Source: Lyngbya aestuarii BL J (lineage in GTDB: Bacteria > Cyanobacteriota > Cyanobacteriia > Cyanobacteriales > Microcoleaceae). From it: a stretch of DNA of 64,000 nt. Where the stretch lies: NCBI RefSeq assembly GCF_000478195.2, contig NZ_AUZM01000010.1:1-64000 (forward strand), read 5' to 3'. This document shows, piece after piece, positions 18,893 to 29,359 of this stretch. Position 1 is the stretch's first letter. Every line of letters starts with the position of its first letter. The position numbers and the translations under genes were made by a program. The notes beneath the pieces are model-generated. The model saw only the letters and a program-made list of their open reading frames with translations, was not told the DNA's origin and searched no databases.

Positions 18893-18947
18893 CTTGGGGA
18901 GTCCATGTATCCCCGCCATGAATGACGGGGTTTTATCGCTCCCCAAG
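18893..18947. repeat. Two-tier hairpin at the left end of the IS element
   Basis: Outer stem CTTGGGGAG (18893-18901) with CTCCCCAAG (18939-18947), perfect over nine pairs. Inside it CCCCGCCAT and ATGACGGGG (18911-18930) form a second stem with one mismatch. Such subterminal hairpins are what the single-strand transposase of IS200/IS605 elements recognises. Confidence 0.7.
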
Positions 18948-19451
18948 CCCCACGTCTGATAACACGCTCGGCGGGGGCAAGTTGCTTATCTTGAAAGGGG
19001 CTTGCCTCTGCGATCGCCGTTGTGCTAATATGAAAGCCGTCAAGTAAGATCAGAAAATCTGGAAATCAGAATAAAGAAAGCTTCGATGGTCGAGGGCGAT
19101 CGCTTGAGATGAGGATAGAGTTTCGATCAAAAGCAATTTGTCAATATGGAGAAGCGGTATAGTCTCTACGAAACACACCTTTTGGGGAGATGACTCTCCT
19201 TAGACCCCCTCAAACCCCACAAAATCAAGGGGGTGGGTGGGTGGACTTTGCCTGTTTAACACCCGCTCAACACCCGCTCAAGAAACCAGAAAAGTTTGTA
19301 CGGATCGGGCTACCAATTCCGAGGTTATTGTTAGTAATTCGTTCGGAGTTGTTGTTTTCGCTCGTCGGCTCCGAAAATAGACCGTTATTGATAAAAAATC
19401 TCGCCGCTCCAACGGCGGCTACCAGACAATAATCTTTATCCCAACAATCCC
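18948..19451. other. Gene-free region upstream of the CheB/CheR-kinase gene
   Basis: About 500 bases with two HIP1-type octamers and a direct decamer duplication (ACACCCGCTCA at about 19260-19280). Small open frames here show no coding features. The region is the leader of the giant kinase gene; no clear promoter was identified. Confidence 0.5.
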
Positions 19452-22400
19452 ATGTCAAACGCATCCGAAACCGAAGAAAATTTTTATATTGTCGCAATAG
19501 GAGCCTCTGCGGGGGGAATACAAGCCCTACAAATCTTTTTTGCCAATCTACCCAACCTACCCAACGCCGCCTTTATTGTCATCCTGCACCAACCCCCCGA
19601 CACCGGACACCAGCTGGCCGAAATCCTGCAACGCCAAACCCCGCTACCCGTCAATGTGATCGAGGATGGAATCGCGATCGACAAAAATCACCTATATATC
19701 CAACCGCCCCACACCTATCTCAAGATCCGGGATCATCGCCTGTATTTAAGTAATTTTCCTACAGAGGGCCTCCCCCATCCGATTACCCACTTTTTTCAAT
19801 CCCTGGCCCTGGAATATAACGAACGGGCGATCGCGATCATCCTATCGGGTTCGGGAAGTGACGGGGCGGAAGGCTTAAAAAACATCAGTCGGGCGGGAGG
19901 AATTGCTTTAGTTCAATGTCCCGACAGCGCCCAATTTCAAGGAATGCCCACCAGCGCCATACCCTCGGGTTTGGTCGATGAAATCCTCTCGCCCGTAGAA
20001 TTGGCCGAGGTCGTTTATGATATTATCCACCTGGGCGGACACGAACGGATTTATCCTCAAGCCCCCACTATTGTCACAACGGAGCAGTTGGGGCAGATTT
20101 TAAGCATCCTCGCCAAAAAACAACAAACGGATTTCTCCCTGTACAAAACTACCACCCTCAACCGTCGCATCGGGCATCGCTTCGCCCTGTCCCGGGTGGG
20201 AAGTATTGAAAGTTATATTCGATTTTTGACTAAAAATAACGAAGAACAGCAAAAACTCTGTCAGGATATTCTGATCGGGGCGACCCGCTTTTTTCGAGAT
20301 CCCCAGGCGTGGAAAATTATCGTCGACGATATTTTACCGGAACTGATTAATAAACTCACCGCAGAAGATCAGCTGAGGATTTGGGTGAGCTCCTGCGCGA
20401 CGGGAGAAGAAGCCTACACGATGGCGATTTTGGTCGATGAAGCCATCCGCAACAGCGAAAAAGCAATTAATTATAAAATCTTTGCCACCGATCTCGACGA
20501 TCAAGCCCTAGAAACGGCTTCCAACGGCATCTATCCCGAAGCGATAGCCAATGATATTTCGACCGAACGTTTGGAACGGTATTTTACTTATAATAATGGC
20601 TGTTTTCGGGTGAAGCGATCGCTGCGGGAAATGCTGATATTCGCCCCCCACGATTTAACTAATAATCCCGGTTTTTCTCGGATGAGTTTGGTGACCTGTC
20701 GCAATGTTTTGATTTATATGCAGCTGCCGTTACAGCAGCGAGTGTTGCAATTGCTGCATTTTTCTTTGAAGCCGCAGGGGGTTTTGTTTCTGGGCGATAC
20801 GGAATCTCTGGGAGATTTGAGCGGGGAATTTATTACGATCAATCCTCAGTGGAAAATATTTAGCAAACGCCGAGATATCAGGCTCTCCCTCGCCCAGTCC
20901 GTCACCCGCCCGCCTGCTATTGTTAGAACTTCCATGAGTTCAATGTTACCGAATCAGTCCAACCAACCCCCGTTTGAACTGGTGCTGGCAGAGATTTTTC
21001 AACATAGTTTTGAGTCCCGGCCGATTACTTGCGTGTTGGTGAATGGAAACAATCGATTAATTAATGTTTTTTACAACAGCGCCGAACTTTTAGAAATTCG
21101 CTTGGGGTCGGCGGATTTGGATATTACTAAAATTGTCCATTCCGATTTAAAGTTGCCCCTGGCTACCTCCCTGCACCGAGCCAAACGAAACAAAGAACCC
21201 GTTATCTATAGCGGCATTAAAATCACCCGCAATAATCAGTCCGAAACGGTGAGGCTGAAGATCGGTTATCAACCCGATATAGAAAATTGGGAAAATTCTT
21301 TGCTAGTCTTCTTGGAAGTAGAAAATCCGGAAAATAAACAACCTTCGCAACTCCCCGTAAACCGCTACGAAATCGAGTCCGAAGCGGCTCAACGGATTGT
21401 AGAATTGGAACAGGAACTGCAACAAACCCGAGAAAATTTGCAGGCGGTGGTTGAAGAATTGGAAACTTTTAACGAAGAACAGCAGGCGACAAACGAAGAA
21501 TTGCTCGCCTCCAATGAAGAACTGCAAAGTACCAATGAAGAATTGCAGTCCGCCAACGAAGAACTCTACACCGTTAACGCCGAATATCAGTTAAAAATTG
21601 AACAGCTAACTCAGCTAACAGACGATGTGGATAACTTGCTGAGAAGTACCAATCTGGGGGTTTTATTTCTGGATTTGGACCTCAAGATTCGCCGCTTTAC
21701 TCCCGCCGCCACCGCAGCGATTAATATTAAACCCACCGATATTAACCGTTCGCTATTTGATTTTACCAATAATCTCGACTGTCCGAATTTGATGGAACTG
21801 TTGCGGCAGGTTCTCAGCAGCGAAGAACCCATAGAGCGGGAAGTTACCCTGATGACAACCGGGGAGCATTTATTGATGCGAATGAATTGCTATTTGCGGG
21901 AGGATGGCAGTTGCGATGGCGTGGTTATTACGTTTGTGAATATTAACGATCTCAAAAGGATTCAAGAACGGCTAGAACATACAAATAACCTTTTGGAAAA
22001 TCTCTATGAGAGCAGTCCTGTGGGTTTATTTCTCGTCGATAGCGAATTCCGATTTATGCGGGTAAATGCGGTGTTGGCCGAGATTAATAATTTGCCCGTT
22101 GAAGAACATTTGGGTAAAACGGTGTCGGAAGTTGTTCCCGAATTAGCTGACCAGTTGATGCCGATTTATCGGCAAGTTCTGGAGACGGGAGAAGCGGTAA
22201 GAAACCTAGAAATTGAGGGAAAAAAACCCGACGAACCGGAGACGGAAGGCTGTTGGCTGGCAACTTATTATCCCGTAGAACGTGAGAACGGACAACGGGC
22301 GCTCGGCGGGATTATTGTGGATGTGACCACCCAAAAGCAAGCCCAGAAAGAATTGGAAGATAGCCGCAATTTGGTCGAACAAATTACCGAATCGAGTCCG

Positions 22401-24272
22401 GGAATTATTTTTATTTTCGATCTGGAATCGGAAACAATTTCTTATGTTAACCACTGCGTGCTTGAACTTTTGGGCTACCATCCCGACGAGGTGAAAAATC
22501 TAGGGATTGATTTCTTCAATAATATCGTTCACCCGGAAGATCTAGAAAGGGTGAAAGGGCATTATCAGGAGTTGGAAAATATTCCCGAAAATCTCGACGA
22601 CCGCCAACTGATTGAATTAGAATATCGGATGCGACATAAAGATGGAAGTTGGTGCTGGTTTCTGTCTCGGGAGGTGGTTTTTCGACGCACCGAAACCGGG
22701 AAACCGAAGGATGTATTGGGAATTAATACCGATATTACCGCTCGCAAAGAAGCCCAGTTTGAACTCGAACAGCTTAATCAAAGTTTAGAGGAAAGAGTTC
22801 GCGATCGCACCAAAGAACTCGAAGAAGCTAAACAGAAAGCCGAAACCGCAAACAATGCTAAAAGCCAGTTTGTCAGCCGAGTCACTCACGAACTCCGAAG
22901 TCCGCTTAATATTATTCTTGGGTTTGCTCAACTGTTAGAACGATGTCAGAACCTAGACAGTCAACAAAAGCAACAAATCAACCTAATTTTTAATAATGGT
23001 CAGCAACTCTTACAACTGATTAATGAATTGCTGGATCTCGGAAAAGTCGAAGCCAACCGTATGGAGTTGAACGTCGAGTGGTTTGATTTATATCACTTGA
23101 TCGATGGGCTTGAGGAGATGTTTAAACTTGAGATGCAGAACAAAGGTTTAGAATTTTGGGTTGATCTTAACTCCCAGGTTCCTCAACAAATTCACACCGA
23201 TCCCACAAAATTGCGTCAGATTTTGATTAATTTAATTAGTAATGCGATAAAATTTACAGATGCAGGTCAGATTCGCTTACGGGTGAATGTCGATTCAACT
23301 TTATCGAGTCAGAATGAAGATCAATCTCTGAAGCTGAGGTTTGAAGTAGAAGATACAGGGCGAGGAATTCCCCCTCAAGAATTAGATCGTCTTTTTGAAC
23401 CGTTTGTTCAGGGGAAATCTGGACGGAACTCTCAACAAGGAACGGGTTTGGGTTTAGCAATTAGTCGGTATTTTGTCCAAATGATGGGCGGTGAAATTGG
23501 GGTTGATAGTACCGTGGGATCGGGAACAAAAGTTCATTTCTCTATTGTCGGTAATTCTCCGGTGAAACAGTCTGCTTTACCCCCGCAGCAGCGTCAAGAA
23601 ATTATCGGTTTGGCGGCTGATCAACCTCAATATAAAATTCTTGTGGTTGATGATATAGCTGATAGTCGTCAACTGTTGAGATTGATCTTGGAATCGTTAG
23701 GATTTGAGATGATCGAAGCGGCGAATGGGTTGGAGGCGATCGCTCAATTTGAACAGCATGAACCCCAATTAATTTTAATGGATATCCGAATGCCGATCCT
23801 TAATGGGTTACAAGCGATGCAACGGCTTAAAGCGACTCCTAAAGGTGAGGAGACAGTGATGATTGCGGTATTGGCTTCGGCTTTGGAGGAGAGTCAACAG
23901 GAAATGCTGAATCGTTGTTGTGATGAGATTATATTTAAACCCATTAAAGAAGATGTTTTACTGGAGAAAATTGGTGAGTGTCTGGGTGTGCGATATATTT
24001 ATCGTTCCCTAGAGTCTACAGAATTAGAAACCAATAACAGCGAACAAAGGGATGATAACGCACTGTTAGAAGAACTCGATCAGATGTCGAATGAATGGCG
24101 ATCGCAACTGTATGAAGCTGCAATTTCTTGTAATTTATACAGGATTTTACAATTATTAGAGGAGATTCCAGTTGAACTTGTTCAACTCAAACAAGTTCTG
24201 AGTAAACTGGCTTTAAATTATCGATTTGATGCGATCACTCAATTTATAAATTGTGACGATTCTGAGAGTTGA
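19452..24272 (+). CDS. CheB-CheR-PAS-histidine kinase-receiver fusion protein
   Basis: 1606 aa. Residues about 10-195 are a CheB methylesterase domain with Ser19 (GASAGG), His46 ([11 protein letters not shown]) and Asp137 (SGSGSDG) in place. A CheR methyltransferase domain follows (about 215-490, [28 protein letters not shown]). A helix with the [11 protein letters not shown] repeat (about 650-715) joins three PAS domains (about 720-830, 845-960, 975-1100). Next come HisKA ([13 protein letters not shown], about 1140) and HATPase_c ([12 protein letters not shown]), then a C-terminal receiver ([24 protein letters not shown]). No methyl-accepting chemoreceptor, CheA or CheW gene is nearby, so a non-motility signalling role is likely. 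The first kilobase is visibly more GC-rich than the kinase part. Confidence 0.93.
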   Translation: MSNASETEENFYIVAIGASAGGIQALQIFFANLPNLPNAAFIVILHQPPDTGHQLAEILQRQTPLPVNVIEDGIAIDKNHLYIQPPHTYLKIRDHRLYLSNFPTEGLPHPITHFFQSLALEYNERAIAIILSGSGSDGAEGLKNISRAGGIALVQCPDSAQFQGMPTSAIPSGLVDEILSPVELAEVVYDIIHLGGHERIYPQAPTIVTTEQLGQILSILAKKQQTDFSLYKTTTLNRRIGHRFALSRVGSIESYIRFLTKNNEEQQKLCQDILIGATRFFRDPQAWKIIVDDILPELINKLTAEDQLRIWVSSCATGEEAYTMAILVDEAIRNSEKAINYKIFATDLDDQALETASNGIYPEAIANDISTERLERYFTYNNGCFRVKRSLREMLIFAPHDLTNNPGFSRMSLVTCRNVLIYMQLPLQQRVLQLLHFSLKPQGVLFLGDTESLGDLSGEFITINPQWKIFSKRRDIRLSLAQSVTRPPAIVRTSMSSMLPNQSNQPPFELVLAEIFQHSFESRPITCVLVNGNNRLINVFYNSAELLEIRLGSADLDITKIVHSDLKLPLATSLHRAKRNKEPVIYSGIKITRNNQSETVRLKIGYQPDIENWENSLLVFLEVENPENKQPSQLPVNRYEIESEAAQRIVELEQELQQTRENLQAVVEELETFNEEQQATNEELLASNEELQSTNEELQSANEELYTVNAEYQLKIEQLTQLTDDVDNLLRSTNLGVLFLDLDLKIRRFTPAATAAINIKPTDINRSLFDFTNNLDCPNLMELLRQVLSSEEPIEREVTLMTTGEHLLMRMNCYLREDGSCDGVVITFVNINDLKRIQERLEHTNNLLENLYESSPVGLFLVDSEFRFMRVNAVLAEINNLPVEEHLGKTVSEVVPELADQLMPIYRQVLETGEAVRNLEIEGKKPDEPETEGCWLATYYPVERENGQRALGGIIVDVTTQKQAQKELEDSRNLVEQITESSPGIIFIFDLESETISYVNHCVLELLGYHPDEVKNLGIDFFNNIVHPEDLERVKGHYQELENIPENLDDRQLIELEYRMRHKDGSWCWFLSREVVFRRTETGKPKDVLGINTDITARKEAQFELEQLNQSLEERVRDRTKELEEAKQKAETANNAKSQFVSRVTHELRSPLNIILGFAQLLERCQNLDSQQKQQINLIFNNGQQLLQLINELLDLGKVEANRMELNVEWFDLYHLIDGLEEMFKLEMQNKGLEFWVDLNSQVPQQIHTDPTKLRQILINLISNAIKFTDAGQIRLRVNVDSTLSSQNEDQSLKLRFEVEDTGRGIPPQELDRLFEPFVQGKSGRNSQQGTGLGLAISRYFVQMMGGEIGVDSTVGSGTKVHFSIVGNSPVKQSALPPQQRQEIIGLAADQPQYKILVVDDIADSRQLLRLILESLGFEMIEAANGLEAIAQFEQHEPQLILMDIRMPILNGLQAMQRLKATPKGEETVMIAVLASALEESQQEMLNRCCDEIIFKPIKEDVLLEKIGECLGVRYIYRSLESTELETNNSEQRDDNALLEELDQMSNEWRSQLYEAAISCNLYRILQLLEEIPVELVQLKQVLSKLALNYRFDAITQFINCDDSES

Positions 24273-24287
24273 ATGGGTTATCGCTAA

Positions 24288-25664
24288 TCATTCTAATAAC
24301 TCTGACCAACTCTGAATGCGATCGCGTCCTTGATGTTTGGCTTCATAAAGTGCATGATCGGCTGTCTGGATCAGAATTATAAAATCTTCGGACGTTGGAA
24401 TTTGAATACTTATTCCGATACTGAGGGTAATATATGAACTGATCGGAGATTGAGCGTGAGGAAGTTGGAGATCATGGATGGCTTTTTGGATACTATTAGC
24501 AACTGTTTCCGCCCCAATTCGCTCCGTATTCGGCAAAATCACCGCAAATTCTTCACCGCCATAACGAGCAACAAAATCAGACGGACGTTTAACGGCTTGG
24601 CGAATTGTTTGAGCGACAGTATACAAACAGCGATCGCCTGCTTCATGTCCGTAATGATCATTATATAGTTTAAAATAGTCAATGTCAATCATGATTAAAG
24701 CGATAGAAAGTTCTTCTCGTTTGGCTCGTTTCCATTCTTGTTTAAGATAGACATCAAAAGCTCGTCGATTAGAAATTTGTGTTAAGTTGTCTGTGGTAGC
24801 TTGTTGATATAAAAAATCATTGGTTTGATGAAGGATGAGTTCACATTGCTTGCGGTCAGTGATATCACGAACAATGATTAGTATACCCTGTCCATGAGGA
24901 ATGGCTTTAACTGAATACCAAGCTTTTATTTCTGAATTTTCATAGTATAAGTCTTGTTCAAAAGGGTGTCCGGTTTTGACTACTTCACTAAAATAATCAA
25001 ATAAACTTGAATCAAAAATGTCTAGAGAATTTTTCAATATTTTGGGATTAATTAATCTTTTTTGATTGGGTTTCAGCAAGTTTTCCATGACTGAGTTGAT
25101 AAAAGTACAATAAAAATAGGCGGGTTTATGGGGACGACTTGGGATGAATTTCAAGACAGCAATTCCATCGGGACAGGTATTTAGAATCTGAGTCAGAATT
25201 TGTTGAGATTCTAAAAGCTTTTTTTCGATCTTTTTTCGGTATTTCAGTTCTTGTTTGAGTTGGTTTTTTTGCCATTTTAAAATTAGTTGTTTTTCGACCC
25301 GAGCCACAACTTCTTCTAATAAAAAAGGTTTAGTAATATAATCTTCCCCGCCAACTTCAAAGCCTTTAAGTTTATCCGCAGCATTATTAGAAGCACTCAG
25401 AAAAATAATCGGAATGTCTTGGGTTTTGGGATTAGTTTTGAGCTGTTGACAACAACTGTATCCATCCACTCCCGGCATTTGAATATCAAGTAAGATCAGA
25501 TCCGGTAGCATCTGTTCTATCGCTTTTAATGCGGTTTTTCCGCTATTAGCTTGTCTAACTTGATAACCTAAGTTATTTAAAATCATTGTTAAAAGTGTTA
25601 AATTATCTAAATAGTCATCAACAACTAATATATGGGTTTGTGATTTTATATTGAAATCGTTCAT
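24288..25664 (-). CDS. Receiver-PAS-GGDEF diguanylate cyclase
   Basis: 458 aa. An N-terminal receiver (ILVVDDYLDNLTLLT, phospho-Asp in DLILLDIQMPGVDGY, Lys in YITKPFLLEE) is followed by a short coiled coil, a PAS-like sensor (about 155-275, ILTQILNTCPDGIAVLKF) and a GGDEF domain (about 290-455) with the active-site motif RYGGEEFAVIL. It should make the second messenger c-di-GMP when phosphorylated by a partner kinase. An upstream inhibitory RxxD motif is not evident. Its 3' end lies 15 bases from the convergent CheB/CheR kinase gene, so the two could belong to one pathway, but this is only inference from position. Confidence 0.93.
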   Translation of the reverse strand: MNDFNIKSQTHILVVDDYLDNLTLLTMILNNLGYQVRQANSGKTALKAIEQMLPDLILLDIQMPGVDGYSCCQQLKTNPKTQDIPIIFLSASNNAADKLKGFEVGGEDYITKPFLLEEVVARVEKQLILKWQKNQLKQELKYRKKIEKKLLESQQILTQILNTCPDGIAVLKFIPSRPHKPAYFYCTFINSVMENLLKPNQKRLINPKILKNSLDIFDSSLFDYFSEVVKTGHPFEQDLYYENSEIKAWYSVKAIPHGQGILIIVRDITDRKQCELILHQTNDFLYQQATTDNLTQISNRRAFDVYLKQEWKRAKREELSIALIMIDIDYFKLYNDHYGHEAGDRCLYTVAQTIRQAVKRPSDFVARYGGEEFAVILPNTERIGAETVANSIQKAIHDLQLPHAQSPISSYITLSIGISIQIPTSEDFIILIQTADHALYEAKHQGRDRIQSWSELLE

Positions 25665-26421
25665 TGCTTTGAATTGATGAGGGTTTGTTTCAATGATTTG
25701 ATTTTTTTATTAGACTTAATCGTAATATAATCTCAAAAAATAATATTTGGCGTCCCATCTCAAGGATAGTTTTATAATCCGAAAAACTCAATTTATTTGT
25801 TTCTTTTAAAATACTGATCCTCTAAAAAAATATCATAGCATTGATTTCCAGGCAACCTCTCTATACTTTTCTTAATATTATAACAGATGGAAAAATATCT
25901 TGATTATCAATAGATATAAAGCGATAGGAGAAGATCATTTTTCTCATGAACACAGGTCGTACAATTACATTTTTTTCCCAAAAAGTGATTCTATCTCAAG
26001 ACATAATTTGATGATTTTGATCAATTATAATCTGTCTGAAGATAGTTTTCTCCAAAACCTTCTCTCACCATCTAATTAGTATTTTACTCGAAAAATATCA
26101 ATCCTAAGTCTGATTTGGAGGTCAAACTGTTTCGCCAAAAACCTAGAGCAACACAATTAAAAAAGAGATAGAATGAATCGGGAGCAAATTTGAGCTAAAT
26201 TCCGTCATGGTCTCTTGTCGGTTTCGGGAGAACAAAAATTAGAGAACTGTCAGAATTTGAAATTGATCTCCAAAAAACACAGCGATCGGTAGTTTTTCAT
26301 CTAAAATTCTCAAGTAGGAATTACTGATCTATTATCCTAATCTATCACTTCCCCTAAGTTGATCATCGGATTACTCAACAAAATCATTATCATTTCCCCC
26401 AACAATCCTACAGGAGAACTC
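25665..26421. other. AT-rich divergent intergenic region
   Basis: About 750 bases between the diguanylate cyclase and the pentapeptide gene, both transcribed outward from it. No open frame has coding character and no structured RNA was recognised. One GGAGAAG site before an ATG near 25946 leads only to a 21-codon peptide. Confidence 0.5.
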
Positions 26422-26904
26422 ATGAAATCAGTTCAGGTTTTGATTAGTTTATTAGTATTAACCGGATTAAGCATCCCTGCAAGTGCAGAATTGCAAGCCG
26501 ATATGAGACGTCTAATCGATACCAAACGTTGTCAACAGTGCGATCTCAGTGAAGCGGATCTCAGTGAAGCCGAACTTACCGGGGCAGATTTGTTAGGCGC
26601 GAATTTACAAAAAACCATTCTCAGAGGCGCTAAATTAAGAGGCGCTGATCTCAGTTCAGCAAATTTAATTGAAGCGGATTTGACTGGAGCAGATTTGCGA
26701 GATGCGAAGTTACACAGCACGACATTGAGAAAAGCCAATTTAAGCGCAGCTAATCTCACCTGGGCTGATTTGTATCGAGCTTTTTTAGAAGAAGCAATAT
26801 TTAATAACGCTAATCTAGAAAATGCCAATCTCAATGATGCCAAATTAGAAGGAACAAATTTTTGTGGGGCAACAATGCCGGATGGTACAAAAGGGCCTTG
26901 CTAG
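26422..26904 (+). CDS. Exported pentapeptide-repeat protein
   Basis: 160 aa from the ATG at 26422, which has AGGAGA seven bases upstream; the frame extends 21 codons further but without a ribosome site. Residues 1-22 are a signal peptide (VLISLLVLTGLSIPASA). After a short segment with KRCQQC, residues about 40-150 are A(D/N)Lxx pentapeptide repeats (LSEADLSEAELTGADLLGAN) that fold as a right-handed quadrilateral beta-helix. Such Sec-exported pentapeptide proteins with a CxxC-type start are common in cyanobacteria and of unknown function. It converges with the 72-aa gene and the stops overlap by four bases. Confidence 0.88.
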   Translation: MKSVQVLISLLVLTGLSIPASAELQADMRRLIDTKRCQQCDLSEADLSEAELTGADLLGANLQKTILRGAKLRGADLSSANLIEADLTGADLRDAKLHSTTLRKANLSAANLTWADLYRAFLEEAIFNNANLENANLNDAKLEGTNFCGATMPDGTKGPC

Positions 26905-27119
26905 TGCATTGTAGACAGTTCATCTACCACTTTGATTCGCCCTCGACAGACGGCTCGTAATAGTCTATCAATACAGCGTCTTTCTTCTTCGGTGAGTGAA
27001 TCATCTAAAATCGCAGCCATCAGGCCATAGCGATCTGCAAGAGTGAGGCAACCTGTCGCATTAGCTTCTGCAAACAAATCGCCTAATGCAGATTGAAGGA
27101 GTTGAACAGGAGGTTGCAT
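26901..27119 (-). CDS. Conserved small cyanobacterial protein
   Basis: 72 aa, soluble and helical, with the stretch LTLADRYGLMAAILDDSLTE, then EERRCIDRLLRAVCRGRIKV. I recall close relatives in many cyanobacteria annotated as hypothetical. The gene is preceded by a region with successive hairpins. No function can be assigned. Confidence 0.75.
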   Translation of the reverse strand: MQPPVQLLQSALGDLFAEANATGCLTLADRYGLMAAILDDSLTEEERRCIDRLLRAVCRGRIKVVDELSTMH

Positions 27120-27172
27120 AGGACTAAAAAACCTACTCTCTATGTATGTATTCTAATTTATTTATTCAGTAT

Positions 27173-27234
27173 AACCCGTGACGATACAGGGTTTATAGCC
27201 GTGATTTTGTAGGCTAAAATCAGTGATTTTTAGC
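27173..27234. repeat. Cluster of overlapping hairpins
   Basis: Three inverted repeats follow one another: AACCC (27173-27177) with GGGTT (27189-27193); TAGCC (27196-27200) with GGCTA (27212-27216); GCTAAAATC (27213-27221) with GATTTTTAGC (27225-27234). The second and third share bases and exclude each other. Each contains GTGA in or next to its loop. The cluster lies downstream of modBC and upstream of the 72-aa gene, both leftward. Confidence 0.55.
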
Positions 27235-27393
27235 AGTAGAAACCCGTGATCTGAAACAGGGGTAAGGTGTTATATGGGTCACACCCAACAGGGATTAAAA
27301 CCTTTTCATCAATAGGTATGCTATGTGTTATAATCTAGGTTGGAAAAGTTGATCATTGATCAAATAATGAGACACTATTTTTTTGATTCGATC

Positions 27394-29322
27394 TCAATTT
27401 TTAATTCCCTCGACAGTCGTATTTTGATATTGAGTTTCAAGGCGAGAAACCTGTTGATTGTTGGGCTGAAGAAGAATTAATCGTTCAGGTGCAAGATGAA
27501 CAAACCAAGGAAACGGACGACTTCTCAGCTTTGCCCATTTTTCCTTAAAAACTTCCGCTTGTAGATGATAATCATCAGGACTATTTGAAGGTCGATGTAG
27601 TTTGAGATAAAGCGTCATTCGGTGTTGAGTTTCACTGGTCATTGCCAACCAACACCGGAAAGTATTCGGGTGATTATTGGTTTCAGGAAAGGTAAATTGA
27701 TGGGCGCGAAACCCCACATGAGAAAGAGTTTCTGGAATCGGTTCTGCCGTTTGTAGAATACATCCCCAGTCAATTGCATCAATTTTATCTGGACTGAGAT
27801 GATGATTCAATGCGATCGCCGGAGAGAAATTCTTACAGCCCGTTAATTGTGCAACTCTTAAAACAGAAGGATGTTCAAAGATGTCTTGTTTGCGTCCTTG
27901 AGTGACAATTTCACCCTGATCAATCACTAATAAATTTTCACAAACGCGATAAGCTTCTTCTAAGTTATGCGTGACAAATAATGTTACTCCGTCGTGATCA
28001 TTAATTGTAGAAATAATCAGTTTTTCGACTTGATCACGCAGATGAGTATCTAACGCCGAAAGTGGTTCATCGAGTAATAACGCTTCTGGTTGACTGGCTA
28101 ACGCCCTCGCTAACGCCACCCGTTGCTGTTGACCTCCGGAGAGTTCACGAGGATAGCGATCGCCCATTCCGCCTAATTGAACCGAAACAAGCTGTCGTTC
28201 AACTTGTTGTTTAATCATCCGAGAAGATAACCCTTTGGGTAAAGCAAAGGCGATATTTTCAGTAATCGTTAGATGGGGAAATAGAGCATAATTTTGAAAT
28301 AAATAGCCGATATTTCGCTGACAACTCGGTAAATTAATCCCTCGTTCAGAGTCATAAAGTACCCGTCCGTTCAGGATAATTTGACCGCGATCTGGTGTTT
28401 CTAAACCCGCAATACATCGCAAAACGAAGCTTTTTCCCGCACCCGAACCGCCCAATAATCCCAATGGCTGATTTTGGGTACTAAACGACACATCTAAAAT
28501 AAAATTTTGCAGTTGCTTTTGAATATTAACAATCAATTCAGGTTGGGAAATTGTCTCGGAAATGGGAAAGAAATGATATTCTAAATCTAAAGAAGAATCC
28601 TGAGATCTTTCCCTTTTTATCTTTTTCCGAGAAGTCGCTTCTTCTGACCAATTTACAGCGGTAATAATCCCCAAAGAAATCACTAAAATCACAATGACCC
28701 AGGCAAAAGCCTCATCCATTCTGCCGCCTTCAGCCGCAAAAAAGATGGCAACGGGGATGGTTTGAGTGCGTCCGGGGATACTTCCTGCTAACATTAAAGT
28801 TGCCCCAAATTCACCCAAAGAACGGGCAAAAGCCAGCATTGTTCCTGAGAATAATCCGGGTTTAGCTAGAGGAAGCATAACCCGCCAAAAAATTGTCCAT
28901 TCAGAAGCGCCTAAAGTTCTCGCACACGCTAATAAACTGGTATCAATTTGTTTGAATGCACCTAAAGCGGTTTTGTACATTAAGGGAAAAGCGACAACTG
29001 TTGCGGCAATAACTGTTGCATACCACGTGAAAATTACCGAGAAATTAACCGTTGATAGGAGTTTTCCTAAAGGGCCGTATCGACCAAATAAAACTAACAG
29101 AAGAAAACCGACAACGGTAGGCGGTAAAACCAGAGGAGCCGTTAAAATTCCATCAATTAATCCTTTGCCTTTGCCGTGATAGCCAAACATCAAACGGGCT
29201 GAAGTTATTCCTAAAAAGAAAGTGATAATTGTAGCAATAATCGCGGCTCTAAAGGAAATAAAAGCGGGAGAGAGATCGGAAAATACTTCTTCAAACATTA
29301 ATCTATTGATAGAGTTTTTCAA
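27394..29322 (-). CDS. modBC: Molybdate ABC transporter, permease-ATPase fusion
   Basis: 642 aa. Residues about 1-235 are a ModB-type permease with five to six helices and the EAA loop (ARTLGASEWTIFWRVMLPLA). After a linker, residues about 260-480 are the ModC ATPase with Walker A GGSGAGKS, signature LSGGQQQRVALARAL, and Walker B LLLDEPLSALD. A C-terminal domain of about 150 residues replaces the usual Mop/TOBE region. The fused arrangement is known from other cyanobacteria. With ModA it imports molybdate, needed here for nitrogenase cofactor and nitrate reductase. The gene lies 37 bases downstream of modA and is likely cotranscribed. Confidence 0.95.
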   Translation of the reverse strand: MKNSINRLMFEEVFSDLSPAFISFRAAIIATIITFFLGITSARLMFGYHGKGKGLIDGILTAPLVLPPTVVGFLLLVLFGRYGPLGKLLSTVNFSVIFTWYATVIAATVVAFPLMYKTALGAFKQIDTSLLACARTLGASEWTIFWRVMLPLAKPGLFSGTMLAFARSLGEFGATLMLAGSIPGRTQTIPVAIFFAAEGGRMDEAFAWVIVILVISLGIITAVNWSEEATSRKKIKRERSQDSSLDLEYHFFPISETISQPELIVNIQKQLQNFILDVSFSTQNQPLGLLGGSGAGKSFVLRCIAGLETPDRGQIILNGRVLYDSERGINLPSCQRNIGYLFQNYALFPHLTITENIAFALPKGLSSRMIKQQVERQLVSVQLGGMGDRYPRELSGGQQQRVALARALASQPEALLLDEPLSALDTHLRDQVEKLIISTINDHDGVTLFVTHNLEEAYRVCENLLVIDQGEIVTQGRKQDIFEHPSVLRVAQLTGCKNFSPAIALNHHLSPDKIDAIDWGCILQTAEPIPETLSHVGFRAHQFTFPETNNHPNTFRCWLAMTSETQHRMTLYLKLHRPSNSPDDYHLQAEVFKEKWAKLRSRPFPWFVHLAPERLILLQPNNQQVSRLETQYQNTTVEGIKN

Positions 29323-29359
29323 TTTGGGCTGTGTTAATTGACTTTGTTCTCAACACTAT

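Larger units (their letters stand above)
17447..18947 (-). mobile_element. IS200/IS605-family (IS1341-type, tnpB-only) element, interrupted
   Basis: About 1.5 kb containing a single tnpB gene on the minus strand and no tnpA. The right end near 17447-17485 has a hairpin (CCCGCGCCTT with AAGGCGGGG) followed outward by GAGTGTCAA, typical of the 3' end of such elements where the guide (omega) RNA also ends. The left end at 18893-18947 has the matching compact hairpin. Exact ends are uncertain because these elements have no terminal inverted repeats or target duplication. The element is inactive as seen, because its tnpB is split by a MITE. Confidence 0.75.
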
